The notes under the pieces are model-generated. The model was not told where the DNA came from, did no database searches, and worked only from the letters and a program-made list of their open reading frames with translations. Position numbers and translations under genes: made by a program. A DNA stretch of 17,028 nt from an uncultured Pseudomonadota bacterium (GTDB lineage: Bacteria > SAR324 > NAC60-12): positions 1-17,028 of the forward strand of contig CAJXNF010000020.1 of NCBI GenBank assembly GCA_913056375.1. The letters are read 5' to 3'. Positions 1-8,200 of the stretch are shown piece by piece; position 1 is the first letter of the stretch, and each line of letters begins with the position of its first letter.

Positions 1-738
1 ACAGATTATGGTGAAAAACGGGATTTCCCTGCAATAGCGCAGGGTACAACTCGACTTTCTGCGCATCACAAGTTCGGCACGGTTTCGGTGCGCGAAGTCT
101 TTCATCACCTACTGCCCACACTGGGGAGTTCAGATCATCCTCTGTTGCGGCAACTCTACTGGCGGGACTTCTTCACTCAGATTGCTTTTCATTTTCCAAA
201 AGTATTCGGAAACGCTTTTCAATCCAACTATGACGATCTGCCTTGGTCTACTAACGAGCAACGTTTTGCAGCTTGGTGTGAGGGTCAGACGGGTTTCCCC
301 ATTGTCGATGCCGGTATGCGTGAACTGAACAACACGGGCTACATGCACAATCGGGCTCGAATGATCGTAGCGTCTTTTCTGACCAAGGATCTGCACATCG
401 ATTGGCGTTGGGGGGAACGTTATTTTGCTCAGCGTCTGGTAGATTACGACCCATGTGTCAACAACGGTAGCTGGCAGTGGGCTGCCTCTACGGGATGTGA
501 TGCTCAACCCTACTTCCGGATCTTCAATCCCTGGCTGCAGCAGAAGAGATTTGATGTCCAGTGTGAATACATTCATCGCTGGATCCCTGAGCTGCGAGGC
601 ATTTCTCCAACCCGACTCCATCGTTGGGATAAAGAAGCTGATACCTTGGGAATCCAAGATTATCCTGCTCCGATGGTGGAACATAGCCAGGTCAGCCAGC
701 AGGCCAAGGAACTTTTCGCGCAACATGCCCGGAGATAG
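1..738 (+). CDS. phr: Deoxyribodipyrimidine photolyase (class I CPD photolyase/cryptochrome family), 3' part
   Basis: Light-driven DNA repair enzyme that splits cyclobutane pyrimidine dimers with a reduced FAD cofactor in the cytoplasm. The frame is open from base 1, so the gene is cut by the window edge: 245 residues are visible, roughly the C-terminal half of a 450-500 residue family. The visible part is the helical FAD-binding domain. It starts with a GTTRLSAHHKFG segment (the family's GTS.LS...FG motif), then QLYWRDFF, the TGFPIVDAGMREL stretch, TGYMHNRARM, ASFLTKDL, DWRWGE, and the NNGSWQWAASTG and PYFRIFNP motifs that surround the flavin. The GTG at 88 is only an internal codon, since homology continues upstream of it. 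The TAG stop overlaps the next gene's GTG by one base (TAGTG), so the two are probably translated together. The antenna-binding N-terminal domain is outside the window, so the antenna type cannot be read. A cryptochrome-like relative cannot be fully excluded without the first half. Confidence 0.95.
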   Translation, partial: TDYGEKRDFPAIAQGTTRLSAHHKFGTVSVREVFHHLLPTLGSSDHPLLRQLYWRDFFTQIAFHFPKVFGNAFQSNYDDLPWSTNEQRFAAWCEGQTGFPIVDAGMRELNNTGYMHNRARMIVASFLTKDLHIDWRWGERYFAQRLVDYDPCVNNGSWQWAASTGCDAQPYFRIFNPWLQQKRFDVQCEYIHRWIPELRGISPTRLHRWDKEADTLGIQDYPAPMVEHSQVSQQAKELFAQHARR

Positions 739-2114
739 TGTTGCCCACAGCAACCATTCCAACTGCTACTCGAATCGGCTATTCCGTTGCAGAGACAGGC
801 ATCAATGCCGTTGAGACACTACTACGCCTCTACCTGCTGATCTTCTATACAGATGCGGTTGGGCTAGCGCCGGGTTGGGCTGGATTGGCGGTTGCGCTGG
901 GCCTTTGTTGGGATGCGGTGACCGATCCTCTGATGGGCTACCTCTCTGACCGTTGGTATAGTCGTTTGGGAGGCAGACGTCCTTTTCTACTGCTGGGAGG
1001 CTTGCTTCTCGCCATCAGTGTCTATTTTCTCTTTTCCCCACCATTTCTGGAAACTACGGTCGCAAAGTTCGCTTATCTGCTGGCGGGATTTCTCTTTCTC
1101 AACACGGCGATGACGATTCTGTCGGTGCCTCACATGGCAATGGCGGCAGAGATGACTGTGGAACCGGATGAACGTTCCGCCCTGTTTGCAATTCGTTTTG
1201 CTTGTGGAAACATTGGGGCAATCCTTGGCGCTGGATTACCAGGATTTTTTGCAAGTGGTGAGAGTTTACAGCCGATTGATCAACAGCTTGCCATGAATGA
1301 AATGAGCCTTTGGCTTGCTGTGATTGTGTGTGGTACTGCAGGTTGTGCCTGGGTAGCTACAGCCAAGCAGTCGATGCATCGTGTAGCCACTCACGTTGAA
1401 TTGAAGCAGAGTCTGATTCAGGTATGGCGCAACCCGACTTTCCGACCGTTATTGTTGGCCTATATCGTGGCTACCTTTGGGGTGGCCATCAATGGAGCTC
1501 TGGCACTTTACTACTACCGCTATCGGTTGTTGTTGGAAGAGCAGGAAGTTCAGCTCATTCTAGTAGTCTTCATGTTGGTACTAACCCTCTCTTTGGTAGG
1601 TTGGGTACTACTTTCCAGAAAGCTGGGAAAGCTCCGACCCCTCCTGCTGGGAGTCTCACTGCTAGGCTTTTTCAGCTGTGTGACCTATCCTTTCTTTCCA
1701 CCGGGTAACCTCTGGGTGCCATTGTTCGTGGGAGGTGTGCTGTTGGGTAGCTGTGTGGGATCGGTGGTATTGCTGGATTCCTTGCTGACAGATGTGATTG
1801 ACTATGACCAAGTCCGTACCGGTGTACAACGATCAGGAGTCTACTTTGGAGTGTGGCGACTAGGCGCCAAAACCGCACGTGCCCTCGCTGTTGCAGGCGC
1901 TGGTTTGTTGCTGGAAGTCATTGGGTTTGTGCCCAACACCGTACAATCGGCAGAAGTGTCAGAAGCACTGGCTTGGCTATTTGGCCCAGGAGTTGGGGTG
2001 TTTCTCGTACTAGCAGCCTTGCTGTTGTGGCCATACCGTTTTGATGATGACAAACAACGTCAGGTTCGGCGGATTTTGCAACGCAAAGAGCTACTTGCGG
2101 CACAAGCGCCGTAG
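738..2114 (+). CDS. GPH-family (MelB-like) MFS sugar:cation symporter
   Basis: Inner-membrane secondary transporter of 458 residues with about twelve hydrophobic helices, the normal size for the glycoside-pentoside-hexuronide (GPH) group of the major facilitator superfamily. The family hallmarks are visible: WDAVTDPLMGYLSDR at about residues 58-72, followed by the basic loop RLGGRRPF (about 76-83), and in the second half the LLTDVIDYDQVRTG...R block typical of GPH proteins. The substrate cannot be deduced; sugars, sugar acids and other small solutes are all known for the family. The GTG at 738 overlaps the photolyase stop. A TTG at 741 is also possible and sits at a better distance (6 bases) from the GGAG at 731-734. 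Translational coupling to the photolyase gene suggests one operon, but no functional link is obvious. Confidence 0.9.
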   Translation: MLPTATIPTATRIGYSVAETGINAVETLLRLYLLIFYTDAVGLAPGWAGLAVALGLCWDAVTDPLMGYLSDRWYSRLGGRRPFLLLGGLLLAISVYFLFSPPFLETTVAKFAYLLAGFLFLNTAMTILSVPHMAMAAEMTVEPDERSALFAIRFACGNIGAILGAGLPGFFASGESLQPIDQQLAMNEMSLWLAVIVCGTAGCAWVATAKQSMHRVATHVELKQSLIQVWRNPTFRPLLLAYIVATFGVAINGALALYYYRYRLLLEEQEVQLILVVFMLVLTLSLVGWVLLSRKLGKLRPLLLGVSLLGFFSCVTYPFFPPGNLWVPLFVGGVLLGSCVGSVVLLDSLLTDVIDYDQVRTGVQRSGVYFGVWRLGAKTARALAVAGAGLLLEVIGFVPNTVQSAEVSEALAWLFGPGVGVFLVLAALLLWPYRFDDDKQRQVRRILQRKELLAAQAP

Positions 2115-2210
2115 GTGTAGATTGTTCCAAATTGATCAAGTTCTACTGACTCACCACCATCTCTGGTTGCAAAAAATCAGTTCCTTTCTCAACGCATTGA
2201 GCAAACTCAC

Positions 2211-3356
2211 ATGTCTTGGAAACGTTGGTTTCTAACTGGATGTCTTGGACTTCTTGCAGGGTTTACAAACGCACAGACGGATCGCCCCAGCGCCCTGTTG
2301 ACCCTGCACAGCAATCACTCTGTTCCTAGTTTGCAGGAACAGACTTGGCTGTTAGAACTACAGCGCCTGCTGCAGAGCCGCTACTACCTCTGGATCGCGG
2401 CAGAGACTCCTGTTTTGACAAGCGCTTCGATGAAGACAGAAGCTAGCTTTGGTTTCCGCATGCAGCCACAGGCTGGGGAGATGCGGTTAGAAATATCCCG
2501 TAATCTTGCTGATGCGTTGGTCCAGCATGTAGTGTTTTGTCCAGAACCCTGTGCTGGTGTTGGTCGAACAGAAGCTCTGAGGACTCTACTCGCCTTTGTA
2601 GAACCGAATGCGAGTGAGCTTTGGGCTGCGTCACTACCACCTATCCCCGAATGGAAAGGAATTGCTCCACAGCGAAACAATGTAATTTCTTCAGTTGCTC
2701 GTTCCAATCCTGAGAGAAAGCCAGCGGTCCAACGCCAGAAGACTTCCACACAAAAGCAATCCATTGAGGTAGCACGTCCAGCAGATCAATCAGTAACTTT
2801 GGAGGAGAAACTAGTAGCTCGTGCGGATAACCTTCCGCCTGCCAACTCAACAAAAACAAAGGCGACAACTCCACCTGCCAAAGCCAAGCCACCTACTAAG
2901 AAAAAGACTCCCCGTAAGGCTGCTAAACAGGAGGAGCAACTCCCTAAAATTACTGCGAGAGTGCAGCCATCCAGACCTCTTTTTGTCAGGAATGATAGCG
3001 CTGAAAACTCGACGACCAAAAGCGTTGGATCTAGTGGCAATCAAAATCAGTTGGAACAGTTTCGCCGCAAGATCGCCGAGCGGAGCTACAACCGACAGAT
3101 TTGGCAGGCCATGCGTAATCAGTTGATGTTCTTCCGGCAGGAAAACAGCGACTTGCCCAAACCGCTGCCACTACGGGTTCGCCTGCAGATCAATGTGGAA
3201 GGCAAAGTGATTGGTCAGGAGATTCTGGAAACCAGCCAAGTCCCGGAATTTGACGCATTGGTGTTGAAAGCCGCACCTCTGCTCGAACTTTCCCCACCGG
3301 ATGAGACGCTGGTGCGGGAGCCTCCCTACGTGGTTGTAGTTCAGGTAGCTCCCTGA
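2211..3356 (+). CDS. TonB/TolA-like C-terminal domain protein, exported or membrane-anchored
   Basis: Protein of 381 residues. The N-terminus (MSWKR followed by a hydrophobic stretch, about 6-20, ending near TNAQ) looks like a signal peptide with a possible cleavage after Ala22, or a short signal anchor. Residues about 25-145 form a domain I do not recognise. Residues about 150-250 are low-complexity and rich in Lys, Pro, Thr and Ala (for example KAKPPTKKKTPRK), as expected for a periplasm-spanning linker. Residues about 280-381 resemble the TonB/TolA C-terminal fold: Y...IW.AM.NQL, a basic/Pro turn, LPLRVRLQINVEGKVIG, a short hydrophilic turn, VPEFDALVLKAAPLLELSPP, and a final VVVVQV strand. 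By family knowledge such domains pass inner-membrane energy to the outer membrane or hold outer-membrane partners. No exbB/exbD, tolQ/R or TonB-dependent receptor is in the window. The start has no strong ribosome-binding site; the ATG is chosen because of the signal sequence. The gene converges on the next one with 5 bases between stops. Confidence 0.72.
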   Translation: MSWKRWFLTGCLGLLAGFTNAQTDRPSALLTLHSNHSVPSLQEQTWLLELQRLLQSRYYLWIAAETPVLTSASMKTEASFGFRMQPQAGEMRLEISRNLADALVQHVVFCPEPCAGVGRTEALRTLLAFVEPNASELWAASLPPIPEWKGIAPQRNNVISSVARSNPERKPAVQRQKTSTQKQSIEVARPADQSVTLEEKLVARADNLPPANSTKTKATTPPAKAKPPTKKKTPRKAAKQEEQLPKITARVQPSRPLFVRNDSAENSTTKSVGSSGNQNQLEQFRRKIAERSYNRQIWQAMRNQLMFFRQENSDLPKPLPLRVRLQINVEGKVIGQEILETSQVPEFDALVLKAAPLLELSPPDETLVREPPYVVVVQVAP

Positions 3357-3361
3357 AATGA

Positions 3362-3649
3362 TCAGTCGGTCTCGCTGAAAATGCGGGGCAGTCCGTTGAA
3401 GAAAATCAGCGGTGGTGTGACCCGTCCCAGTGGAGGTTCAGGCTTGATGGACTTGGGAAGATGTCGCTTGTGCGTGGCGGTGTTGGGTTCCAGCAATAGA
3501 CCACGCTCGTTGGTGAATTGCTGAATAAGGCTCTGGATTTGGCGCCCAGCGATTTTCTCGCTACGATCAATGGGGATCTTGTGTGCCCAGACAGCCGCTG
3601 TTGAAAACAACATGGCAAGAGCAAGGGGCAGGAGAAACTTCTGCTTCAT
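3362..3649 (-). CDS. Small secreted protein of unknown function (95 residues)
   Basis: I do not recognise a family. Residues 1-22 are a clear Sec signal peptide (MKQK, then hydrophobic LLPLALAMLFSTAAV, cleavage after VWA), leaving a mature protein of about 73 residues. The mature part starts HKIPIDRSEKIAG, has a short helical piece (RQIQSLIQQFTNERG), and ends in a Pro-rich tail with PLGRVTPPLIFFNGLPRIF. It has no cysteine and no lipobox, so it is probably a free periplasmic or secreted peptide. The ATG at 3649 is preceded by a weak GGGAAAG ribosome-binding site, itself next to a 5-bp inverted repeat. A separate promoter and folded leader (see the 3661-3757 entries) suggest it is expressed independently of the upstream 420-residue gene. 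Confidence 0.65.
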   Translation of the reverse strand: MKQKFLLPLALAMLFSTAAVWAHKIPIDRSEKIAGRQIQSLIQQFTNERGLLLEPNTATHKRHLPKSIKPEPPLGRVTPPLIFFNGLPRIFSETD

Positions 3650-3660
3650 GACGTACTTTC

Positions 3661-3675
3661 CCGGTGATCAACCGG
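3661..3675 (-). repeat. Inverted repeat next to the ribosome-binding site of the 95-residue gene
   Basis: CCGGT and ACCGG form a perfect 5-bp inverted repeat around GATCA, ending 12 bases before the ATG at 3649 and overlapping the edge of the weak ribosome-binding site. It could fold in the mRNA and limit access of the ribosome, or be a small protein-binding site. The role is inferred only from its position. Confidence 0.35.
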
Positions 3676-3693
3676 AATTTAGAAAGTCAGGGC

Positions 3694-3750
3694 AGCAGAT
3701 TCCATTCTGCTCGTCCATGACGAAGGATGCGGTCATCCTGACACGACGAG
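3694..3750 (-). promoter_or_regulatory. Structured leader region: two hairpins and an outer stem before the 95-residue secreted protein gene
   Basis: Three perfect inverted repeats are packed into 57 bases: AGCAGA/TCTGCT (3694-3699 with 3706-3711, 6-base loop), AGGATG/CATCCT (3724-3729 with 3734-3739, 4-base loop CGGT), and an outer CTCGTC/GACGAG (3710-3715 with 3745-3750) enclosing the second hairpin. An alternative pairing, ATGAC/GTCAT (3717-3721 with 3732-3736), competes with the AGGATG/CATCCT stem. On the minus strand this lies between a TATAAT box and the ATG at 3649, so it would form most of the leader RNA. No T-run follows either hairpin on the minus strand, so it does not look like an ordinary terminator. 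It matches no riboswitch class that I recognise. Confidence 0.4.
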
Positions 3751-3751
3751 T

Positions 3752-3757
3752 ATTATA
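3752..3757 (-). promoter_or_regulatory. Perfect -10 box (TATAAT), likely promoter of the 95-residue gene
   Basis: The minus strand reads TATAAT here, giving a predicted transcript start near 3745 and a leader of about 95 bases. The -35 region is poor: the best match is ATGAGG, three of six consensus bases, with an 18-base spacer. A promoter depending on an activator, or one relying mostly on its -10 box, would fit. It sits just downstream of the stop codon of the 420-residue gene. Confidence 0.45.
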
Positions 3758-3786
3758 AACTCAGCAAGGGATGTGCCTCATAATCC

Positions 3787-5049
3787 TTAGAGGATCACCC
3801 CATAGTTGGGCAGTTGCTCAGTGATGCGCGCCTGCATCTTGCGTTGATTCGGGTTGGCCTCTAGCGTCACGGCCAAGTCGACTGCCTCCTTTGCGTCTTT
3901 CAGGATCTGTCCGACCTGAGGAGGTTCCAAGCCAAGAGACTTGCGATGGAGATGTGCGAGGTAGGCGGCCTGTGCAAACTCTGAGAAAATTGGAAACTCC
4001 TTCATATCAGGAGTGGTTTTGGAGGCTCGCTTGTAGGCCTTGTAATAGGCATCGAGCATTTTCTTGTAGGCTGGCAGCATGTGGGCTCGAACATGGGGAT
4101 GCTTCAACTCCACTCTGAGCAATAAAGTCCGGAAAGCTTCTGTGCGGACACGTGCCTCTAGTAGATAGTGCTGGGGAATAGCAGACTCGATCGTCTGCAG
4201 GCGCTTGGCAATATTGAGCGCCAAACTGTGCAACGGCAGGATGAAGCGCATTACATCAGCAACCGCAGTGACTTTGCGAATCACAACTGTTTCTTTCTCA
4301 GCCCCTGCACCACTACCACCTTCACCTATGAATCCACTGTGAATGTTTTGGGACGGACTGAGTTTGTTAAGCTCTGAGAGGTCGACTGGGATTGTAATGG
4401 AAGTCAGCATCTGAGCCATTAGTTCCTTGTTACGCTCCAGTGTATGGAGCGCAAAGTTCAATTCATGCAGGGCCATCGCGTCTTCAGGCTCCATTTCCTC
4501 CAGCCCCTTGTTCAGATCGTCCATGCTAATCTTGCTCACGTTAATGTTTTGAAGAGCAGAGGATCGAACACTCAGTAAGCTTTTCTTCATAGTGTCGGCA
4601 ATATGCCGCAAATAATTGATATACACCTGCCCAACAGTTTGCATGTTACGAGGGTTAGCTCCCCCAATGTAAATCGATAGACATGCTTGGAAAAGCATTT
4701 CTCGGTAGACAGGTGTTTCGTAGAGACGTTTTTGATCCAATAAGTGCTTTACTAAATTACTGCGCACTTGACAAAGTGCAGGATCTTCACTGAGTTGTGC
4801 TGATAATTCTTGGGTGGTCTTGGTCTCGCATGCATTCACAAGAGACTGGGCCATCAACCTTGGACTGTTTGGGCTCTCCTTTTTTCCAAACATTGAAGCC
4901 CACAATTTCTCAAAGAAAGAGGCACTGTGGTGCTTCCTGACAGTCTCGAGCATCACATAGATGTCATGCTGCATGCGACCGAAAGGAATATTTGGCAGAT
5001 CGAGCGTGAAATCTTGATTGGATTGGCCAAAAGAAGATTCGTATTCCAT
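3787..5049 (-). CDS. Conserved-looking helical cytoplasmic protein of unknown function (420 residues)
   Basis: I do not recognise a family and assign no function. The protein has no signal peptide or membrane helix and is predicted by eye to be almost entirely helical and rich in Leu, Ala, Glu and Lys. It falls into two helical halves, about residues 25-235 and 251-410, separated by a glycine-rich linker (HSGFIGEGGSGAGAE, about 237-251). An acidic stretch, MDDLNKGLEEMEPEDAMALHE, lies around residues 176-196. Few cysteines, no metal or nucleotide motif. The ATG at 5049 has GGGAG 10 bases upstream. It is divergent from the large GlnD-like gene, sharing the 219-base intergenic region, so joint regulation with that enzyme is possible. 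Start and coding status are supported by a long uninterrupted frame and a plausible protein composition. Confidence 0.75.
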   Translation of the reverse strand: MEYESSFGQSNQDFTLDLPNIPFGRMQHDIYVMLETVRKHHSASFFEKLWASMFGKKESPNSPRLMAQSLVNACETKTTQELSAQLSEDPALCQVRSNLVKHLLDQKRLYETPVYREMLFQACLSIYIGGANPRNMQTVGQVYINYLRHIADTMKKSLLSVRSSALQNINVSKISMDDLNKGLEEMEPEDAMALHELNFALHTLERNKELMAQMLTSITIPVDLSELNKLSPSQNIHSGFIGEGGSGAGAEKETVVIRKVTAVADVMRFILPLHSLALNIAKRLQTIESAIPQHYLLEARVRTEAFRTLLLRVELKHPHVRAHMLPAYKKMLDAYYKAYKRASKTTPDMKEFPIFSEFAQAAYLAHLHRKSLGLEPPQVGQILKDAKEAVDLAVTLEANPNQRKMQARITEQLPNYGVIL

Positions 5050-5268
5050 GGGGATGTTGCTCCCAGAAGATGAGAATTAGCCGGAAGACCAAACGCGAGA
5101 ATCAAATCAACGGGTGTTGGAGCCGGTCGAATGCGACAGTTAAGAATTTCAAATAAATAGCAGAAGAAACGAAACGTAAAACGTCCCTGATTGAAACGGA
5201 AACTTCAATTTTTTTTCTGACAACCATCTAGTTTCACCTGCTCTCGATTTTTTGCAAAGGATTTTTGC
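5050..5268. promoter_or_regulatory. Divergent intergenic region with four AAACG repeats
   Basis: This 219-base, A/T-rich stretch separates two divergent genes and must contain both promoters, but I find no convincing -35/-10 pair for either. It holds four copies of AAACG in 32 bases (5167-5171, 5172-5176, 5179-5183, 5194-5198), a run of eight T (5210-5217), and a small GTCG/CGAC inverted repeat near 5127-5138. The plus-strand gene has a clear AAAGGA ribosome-binding site seven bases before its ATG. Confidence 0.4.
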
Positions 5269-8200
5269 ATGAAACAAGCTCTGCTCAATGCTGCAGAACA
5301 CTACCCTTTTCTGGAGCCGTTTCGCCTGCAGCAGCGGCAATGTACAGAAGCTGATTACTTTCCTCGATTACAGCAGCAATTAGCGGAATTGCCGATAGAT
5401 CCTGAAGGAAATTCTCTGCTGGTGCATCTGGTCCAGCGTGAAAAAGGGTGCGGAATAGTCATTCAAGATTTCTTCCAGTTGGAGAATGAGCGAATTGTTC
5501 AACTCAATCTCCAGACAGAAAACTCCTTTGAAATTCTGGCGCGCAACACGCTGCTGATGGACAGCATCATCCAGGCAACCTTTGATTTTGCGATGAATGA
5601 TCTGCCCCTGTTGAGTCGGCTTCATGTTGAGCAAATGGAGACGGAGCTTCACTACAAGCAACGCATTTTGCCTGAAAAGCAGGAGAAGCTCGGACGCGTG
5701 GAGCAAGAGTTAGAGAATCTTCCCAGCCAAGGAGGAGAACGCGAAGAGCGCGAGATGCGCCGCTATTACCAGAAAATTTGCAGCGATCTGCAACACGACA
5801 TCGAAGAACATGCTAAACGCGTTGGGCAGCTGGAAGAACTACTGGAGACCGCAAAGGATTGTCCGGTTGATCGGGAGTTTGTTGAAGCCCATCTAGTCAT
5901 TCTTGCACGGGGTGGCTACGGTCGTGGTGAGTTGAGCCTGGCTTCGGATCGAGATCTGGGTTATTGCCTGGATACCGAACAGTTGGCTGCAGGACAAGCC
6001 GAGGTAGTCCGCCAACTGGTAATCCGCATCGAGACACTGCTTAATGCAGCGCAGGTGATGACCGCTCACCAATATTTTGAGATTGACGAGGACCTGACGC
6101 GCTTCCAGCAGGGTAGCATGCTGCAAACCATTCCCTCCATTCTGGAGAGTCGCGTACTGGTAGGCAGTCAACGTCTGGCGGAACGCCTCAAACAACACTT
6201 CTTTGAAATCCTCCCCTATGAACCCTACGTTCTAGAGAAAATCAACACCTATCTGCAGACGGAGCGCCCACAACTCAACCAGGCAGATCTCAAACACGAT
6301 CTGGGAGGTTTACGCAGCCTCCAGATTCCTCTGTGGATTGCAGCAGCAACCTTTGGTGTTTTCCCATCCTATACAGCAGAGATGATTGCGCTGCTAATCA
6401 AGCGGCGTCTGCTCTCTCCAAGACAAGCCTTCAAGCTGTGTCAGGCCTTGGAGTTCACTTACGATCTGCGAAACTTCACTGGTGCGGCCCGAGATCACTA
6501 CTTTGATGAGGAAGCACGACATAGCGGTTGCCGAGGAGAAGACCTGCAGCCAAACGTGATCAACGACAACATGGAGCGCCTGTATCTGCTCAAGAAGCAG
6601 CGATTTCAGGATGTTGATGATTTTGATCGCTATCGTTTGCAGATGCAGGACACGATTCAGCAACTCTCCAGAGCATTACTTCGCAATATTCTGGAGCGAC
6701 ACGTTGTCCGAACCTTCCAGACTTTCCAAGTTACGGTATATCTGCGCCAACGTCGCATCATTGAGATCAATGCACTCGAAGGGATGCCGCAGGTTCCTCT
6801 GAGTCTAATTTTCAGTGACCCGCTCAAGTTGCTGGATCTGTTCATCTATGTTGGCAAAGTGGGTTACGATCTCTCGTTTGAACTGAAGGACGAGATGGCA
6901 GATCTACTTCAATCACTGACGGTTGAAGTGGTCGAGAGCCGAACTCCTGAACTTTCTGAGAAGTTCAGCGAATTGATGATGACGCCCTATGTCGACCAGG
7001 CACTGCGCATTATGTTGGAAATTTCCGACCCAATTGGACTCAACGATCCTGCGTTCTTTGGTGGAACAACAACTCAGAAATATCTACCTGACACGCTGCT
7101 GGGACGTTTCATTCCCGAGTGCAACCAGATGCACTTCCTGCTTCGGAATTTGTCCTATCACCAGTACCCGGTCAGCATTCACTCACTCAACGCAGTGCAG
7201 GCTGCTGAAGAAGAGCTACAGATTCTGCAAAAGCAGTATCCGGAGTTGTACCAGTACCTCCAGCCTAAGCACATCCTTGCACTCAAGTGGGCTGTGCTGT
7301 TTCATGACGTAGGAAAGATTGATCCAAGAACACGGCACCAGATCTCTGGCACCTCGATCGCAGTCAGAGCCCTTGAGCGCTTGGGGTACGCTGATCCAGA
7401 ACTCTTTGGTAGCATCTCTCTGATGATCGCCCACCACATGACCGTGGTACGACTCAGTAAGACCTCAGCGTACTTCGACCAGGCCATCCAGCAGTTCTTT
7501 GAAATTGCCAACCGGGATCTGGTCAACGTGATCCTGCTGTTCTTGGTAAACATTTCTGACTATCGCTCGGTCAGCGATGTGACAGCGAAAGATACTCGTA
7601 CCCTACGAACTTTTTTTGAGGAAACTTACCGAGTCTATGCGGAGATGCGTTCCAGCGGCCAACTGAATGATGCAATGGATGCCATCAACAGCTACCTGGA
7701 TCGGAAGAAGCAAGATCTGGAGTTTGATACCCGTATCAACCTGCTGATCCAGCAGGGTCTGCAGAATTCAATCGAAGATGCGCTCTATACACCAGTAGCC
7801 AAAATTCAGCCTCAGGAATACGAGCGGCTGCAGAAAGGTCATGAGGAGTTGGAGCAGCACTGGCGTTTGCTCAAGATGGGTTCATTGGATGAGAAAGGAT
7901 TGAGCCAGACTACGGAAAAGCTGATCCGGACCATCCGACAGTACCTCAGTCCGGATACAATCAACGCTCTGATCAATCCCTATCGGCGCCAATTGGAGTG
8001 GTTTTTCGCAGCTTTCCCCAACCGTTTTCTGCTGAGCTCCAGTTCTGCGATCCTGGCCCAGCAGATGATGCGCTTCGAAAATTGGTCTTCGGAGGCAACG
8101 GTGAGCGTGCTGACCAATCCAAGGGGACGTCCTGTTGGACTGCTGGTTTATGTTCGGGAGGCGCCTCAGATTCATAGTCGGATTGCGTATGCGCTTAGTC

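Noticed and set aside
130..762. Long minus-strand open frame opposite the photolyase gene.
   Set aside because: It is a shadow of the clearly homologous plus-strand gene; the translated product has no plausible composition or motif.
2211..2250. LTGC near the N-terminus of the TonB-like protein looks like a lipobox.
   Set aside because: Only about two hydrophobic residues precede it and the hydrophobic stretch continues after the Cys, so it sits inside the signal core and not at its end.
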